Assembly: GCA_023953615.1 (NCBI GenBank)
Contig: JAMLJH010000002.1
Location: 1,568,375 to 1,632,374, forward strand
DNA from: Verrucomicrobiia bacterium
Lineage (GTDB): Bacteria > Verrucomicrobiota > Verrucomicrobiia > Limisphaerales > JADLHS01
Direction of reading: 5' to 3'
DNA: 64,000 bases
Part shown: one piece after another, positions 61,637 through 64,000 of the stretch
How the letters are laid out: the number at the start of each line of letters is the position of its first letter
How positions within the stretch are numbered: the first letter of the stretch is position 1
Notes under the pieces: model-generated
What the model was told of the DNA's origin: nothing
Databases searched by the model: none
Seen by the model: the letters and a program-made list of their open reading frames with translations, nothing else
Made by a program: the position numbers and the translations under genes

Positions 61637-62236
61637 ATGACAAAACTACTGGTCCTCTATTACTCGACCTACGGACACATTGAAACCATGGCCAACGCCA
61701 TCGCCGAAGGCGCCCGCGGCGTCGCCGGCGTCGAAGTCACTTTGAAGCGCGTGCCGGAAACCATCCCGGTCGAACGCGCCAAAGCCATCGGGGTAAAACT
61801 CGATCAAGCCGCGCCGATTGCCGATCCCAAGGAACTGGGCGATTACGACGCCATCATCTTTGGCACTCCCACGCGCTTCGGCAACATGGCCGCGCAGATG
61901 CGTGATTTTCTCGATCACACTGGCAGCTTGTGGGTCAAAGGCGGACTCGTGGGCAAAGTGAGCAGCGTTTTTGCCAGCACCGGCACCGGCGGCGGCAACG
62001 AAAGCACGATCATGAGTTTCGTGAACACGCTGATGCACCACGGCATGATTTACGTCGGCTTGCCTTATTCGTGCCCGGAACTGACCGACATCAGCGAGAC
62101 GCGCGGCGGTTCACCGTGGGGCGCGGCCACCATCGCGGGTTCGGACGGCTCACGACAACCCAGCGTGAAGGAACTCGCGATGGCGCGTTTCCAAGGGCAG
62201 CACGTGGCGGCGATTGCCGCCAAACTCAATCGCTGA
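61637..62236 (+). CDS. wrbA: NAD(P)H:quinone oxidoreductase
   Basis: 199 residues, FMN flavodoxin-like fold: [22 protein letters not shown] (phosphate loop), [43 protein letters not shown] and [12 protein letters not shown]. Two-electron reduction of quinones avoids semiquinone radicals; cytosolic tetramer in known cases. Together with pirin and LysR it forms a redox-stress unit. Confidence 0.96.
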   Translation: MTKLLVLYYSTYGHIETMANAIAEGARGVAGVEVTLKRVPETIPVERAKAIGVKLDQAAPIADPKELGDYDAIIFGTPTRFGNMAAQMRDFLDHTGSLWVKGGLVGKVSSVFASTGTGGGNESTIMSFVNTLMHHGMIYVGLPYSCPELTDISETRGGSPWGAATIAGSDGSRQPSVKELAMARFQGQHVAAIAAKLNR

Positions 62237-62407
62237 TCCGAGAGCGCAGACTGTTAACCACCCGTCGCAGTTTAATGCCTGCGGCGGGTGAATTGCGCTA
62301 TCTGATTCCGTTCGGCTTCGACGGCTACAGCTTCAATCAGATCGCCATAGCCTCGGAGCGTTGAGCAATCGGAACCGGATGGAGCAGCATCAAATCCGCT
62401 GACGTTC

Positions 62408-64000
62408 TCAGTTCGATCCCACCCGCTGAACCGCCTCGCCGTTGTTGGCCGTCATCGCGGTCTCGTAAAACTTCAGCAGTTCGTCCAGTTTCACACGCGT
62501 ATAAGGTTCATCGCACGCCGGAGTGGTGCGCCCGGCATCGGCAAACCACATTTCCAACGTCTCCGGCGCGAAGATGGCATTGTGCAAATTCGATTCCATG
62601 GCGACCGGGCGTTTGATGATTTCCATGAGGCGCGGCGCATCAATCTTCCCGTAATTCTCGCGTAACCGGCGGCTCAGCGTTTCGGCGCGAACTCCCGCCG
62701 ACATGAACACCGCATCCTCCGGCACTTCGGGCAGCAACGGATGTTGTTGTCCCGGTTGCAACACCTCCATTTTATCCGGCAGACAATGCAGCCCGCGCAT
62801 CGCGCCGGTTTTATCGCTCACCACGTAATAGTATTCACAAGTGCGCGGCGTGCTTTGGATGATGGCCAGCGCTTCTTCCACCGTCGCCGCCCGCTCCATC
62901 ACGTCCCGCAGCAAAAAGCTCATCGGCAGACCGTCCCACAACCCTTCGCCGCGTCCGCCCATTTCGCCGATGGCCAGTCCGCGCTCGTTCATGGCGGTAA
63001 CCGTCCCCAGGAAACCGGCGTAACTCAGGCTCATCCACGCGTGATGATCCTGCGGCTGAAAAACCATGACGGTGGCCGCGTGTTGCAAACCAATGTCTCG
63101 CATGTAATCCAGCACCCGCGCGTGCAAGACCTGACCGCCCACGGTCGCCCCGCCCCGCAACGCCACGCCACTGCAATGAAAGCGCTCGGGAAACAGATTG
63201 GCGTAACGCATGTCCCGCGGCGGCACCTGCGCCGCCGCCGCGAGCGCGTCCGTCTCGGCAAAAAACCGCGCGGGCAAATAAGGCGTGACCCGCTGCTGAA
63301 TTCCGCCCAGCACATCGGGAAACCAGTTGCCGGATTGGATGGTGTCCGCCGCGCCCACGCCATAAACCACTCGCTCCACCAACCGCCGCGTCGTCTCCCC
63401 CAGCAACGCGCCGTGTGCGGCCCCCATCTGCTCCGGCGTGCCTTTGACCATCAAAATCTTTTTCCCGGACAGTTGCGCGAGTAATCCGTGTCCAGCCGGA
63501 TCCCGCGCCACCACCGTCAGTTCGCTCGCGGCAGGACTGGCGGATTTGCCCGTCTGATCATTCAGCAGTTCACCGGCGAAATTCAGCACGGCGGAAAACA
63601 TCCGATACAATTCCGCCTGGGGCACTTCTCGACGCGAATTGCTGAAAGGCGGCTCAAAAAGTTCATCGGTCGCCAGCGTGTTGGTTTGCCAGCCCAAAAT
63701 GCGGATGTGCCCCCGCAAATCGCCGAAATCGAGATCTGCCCGCGTCGGCGTCAACGCGTCTTTCGCCAGCGTTAATCGCACTGAACCAGCGCTACTATCG
63801 CGCGCCGCCACGCGCAGCACCTGTCCATCGGTGGCGGTGGAGTCCACCTCGGCTTGAATCCATTTTTGCGGCAGATCCGGCACCAGGGCCAACGTCGCGC
63901 CCAATCCGGCCACCATGCGATAGCTGATCAAATTCTCCGGAGTCAGATGACTCCACGCGGTCTGATTCGTAACTGGCGCCAACGTGCCGGCGAACACCGT
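62408..64000 (-). CDS. C45-family (acyltransferase/amide hydrolase) protein, truncated at right edge
   Basis: At least 529 residues; the frame runs to the window end so the N-terminus is missing. The C45/NTN-hydrolase part begins about ILMVKGTPEQMGAAHGALLGE, then ERFHCSGVALRGG with the autoproteolytic nucleophile Cys, LHARVLDYMRDIG, and SLSYAGFLGTVTAMNERGLAIGEMGG. Such proteins are linear-amide hydrolases or acyl-CoA:6-aminopenicillanate acyltransferase relatives. The upstream ~170 residues visible here (QAEVDSTATDGQVLRVAARD) form a separate beta-rich domain. Likely exported, but the signal cannot be seen. Substrate unknown. Confidence 0.85.
   Translation of the reverse strand, partial: TVFAGTLAPVTNQTAWSHLTPENLISYRMVAGLGATLALVPDLPQKWIQAEVDSTATDGQVLRVAARDSSAGSVRLTLAKDALTPTRADLDFGDLRGHIRILGWQTNTLATDELFEPPFSNSRREVPQAELYRMFSAVLNFAGELLNDQTGKSASPAASELTVVARDPAGHGLLAQLSGKKILMVKGTPEQMGAAHGALLGETTRRLVERVVYGVGAADTIQSGNWFPDVLGGIQQRVTPYLPARFFAETDALAAAAQVPPRDMRYANLFPERFHCSGVALRGGATVGGQVLHARVLDYMRDIGLQHAATVMVFQPQDHHAWMSLSYAGFLGTVTAMNERGLAIGEMGGRGEGLWDGLPMSFLLRDVMERAATVEEALAIIQSTPRTCEYYYVVSDKTGAMRGLHCLPDKMEVLQPGQQHPLLPEVPEDAVFMSAGVRAETLSRRLRENYGKIDAPRLMEIIKRPVAMESNLHNAIFAPETLEMWFADAGRTTPACDEPYTRVKLDELLKFYETAMTANNGEAVQRVGSN

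Noticed and set aside
62277..62364. Short frame MPAAGELRYLIPFGFDGYS... after wrbA
   Set aside because: 29 codons, no start context, could be a decayed gene end; not enough to call.

Overview
The window looks like chromosomal DNA of a GC-rich Verrucomicrobia member, probably of the Pedosphaera/Limisphaerales type. This placement is an inference from gene content, not from a database search. The signs are two type II pseudopilin-like proteins with the [27 protein letters not shown]-terminus family signature, a PEP-CTERM protein, large secreted proteins ending in FYRV/FFRVRQ-type tails, a ThuA-domain lipoprotein, and a genome strewn with REP-like palindromes and RAYT transposases.

Layout. 1-1.7 kb: end of aroB and a hypothetical gene. 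1.7-4.6 kb (minus): tiny membrane protein, C39-like membrane protease, M3 peptidase. 4.9-8 kb: secreted beta-helix protein and an alpha/beta hydrolase. 8.2-9.6 kb: AbiEii-like nucleotidyltransferase with a small overlapping partner, a decayed copy of the aspS 3' end and an orphan small gene, followed by aspS itself (10-12 kb). 12-15.6 kb: PHP phosphoesterase-like protein and two pseudopilins. 15.9-22.4 kb: OPA-type transporter, glutamine-synthetase-like enzyme, aldehyde dehydrogenase and iron alcohol dehydrogenase in one minus-strand operon, with a divergent HAD phosphatase. 22.4-26.8 kb: LuxR-type regulator, LamG/Ig secreted protein, D-cysteine desulfhydrase-like enzyme.

26.8-41.6 kb is a partial complex I operon, all minus strand, in the order nuoI-H-J-K-L-M-M-N. 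nuoA-G are absent and nuoM is doubled. It is interrupted three times by accessory cargo: a VapBC-type pair before nuoL, a PIN-domain pair before the second nuoM, and a HEAT-repeat gene plus RAYT after the first nuoM. Each cargo is flanked by a short duplicated piece of the neighbouring nuo gene end, so the intact gene and a truncated copy bracket the insert. The same arrangement recurs at aspS. REP-like palindromes also sit in frame inside nuoL, aspS and probably both nuoM genes. This recurring gene-end duplication with small cargo is the most unusual signal in the window.

41.7-48.2 kb: DUF309 protein, a PEP-CTERM protein whose signal peptide is out of frame across an A8 tract, a dihydroorotate-dehydrogenase-like protein and pyruvate:ferredoxin oxidoreductase. 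48.4-54.4 kb: CvpA-like protein, polyprenyl synthase, ECF sigma factor and probable anti-sigma factor, a REP-filled 0.9 kb gap, YjbQ-family protein and an ABC ATPase. 54.4-56.5 kb: dnaA and a likely oriC; genes to the left run mostly leftward and genes to the right mostly rightward, as expected around an origin. 56.5-64 kb: thioredoxin-like protein, prmC, ThuA lipoprotein, YceI protein, a divergent LysR / pirin-wrbA redox unit, and the end of a C45-family hydrolase that runs off the right edge. I saw no tRNA, rRNA or CRISPR array.
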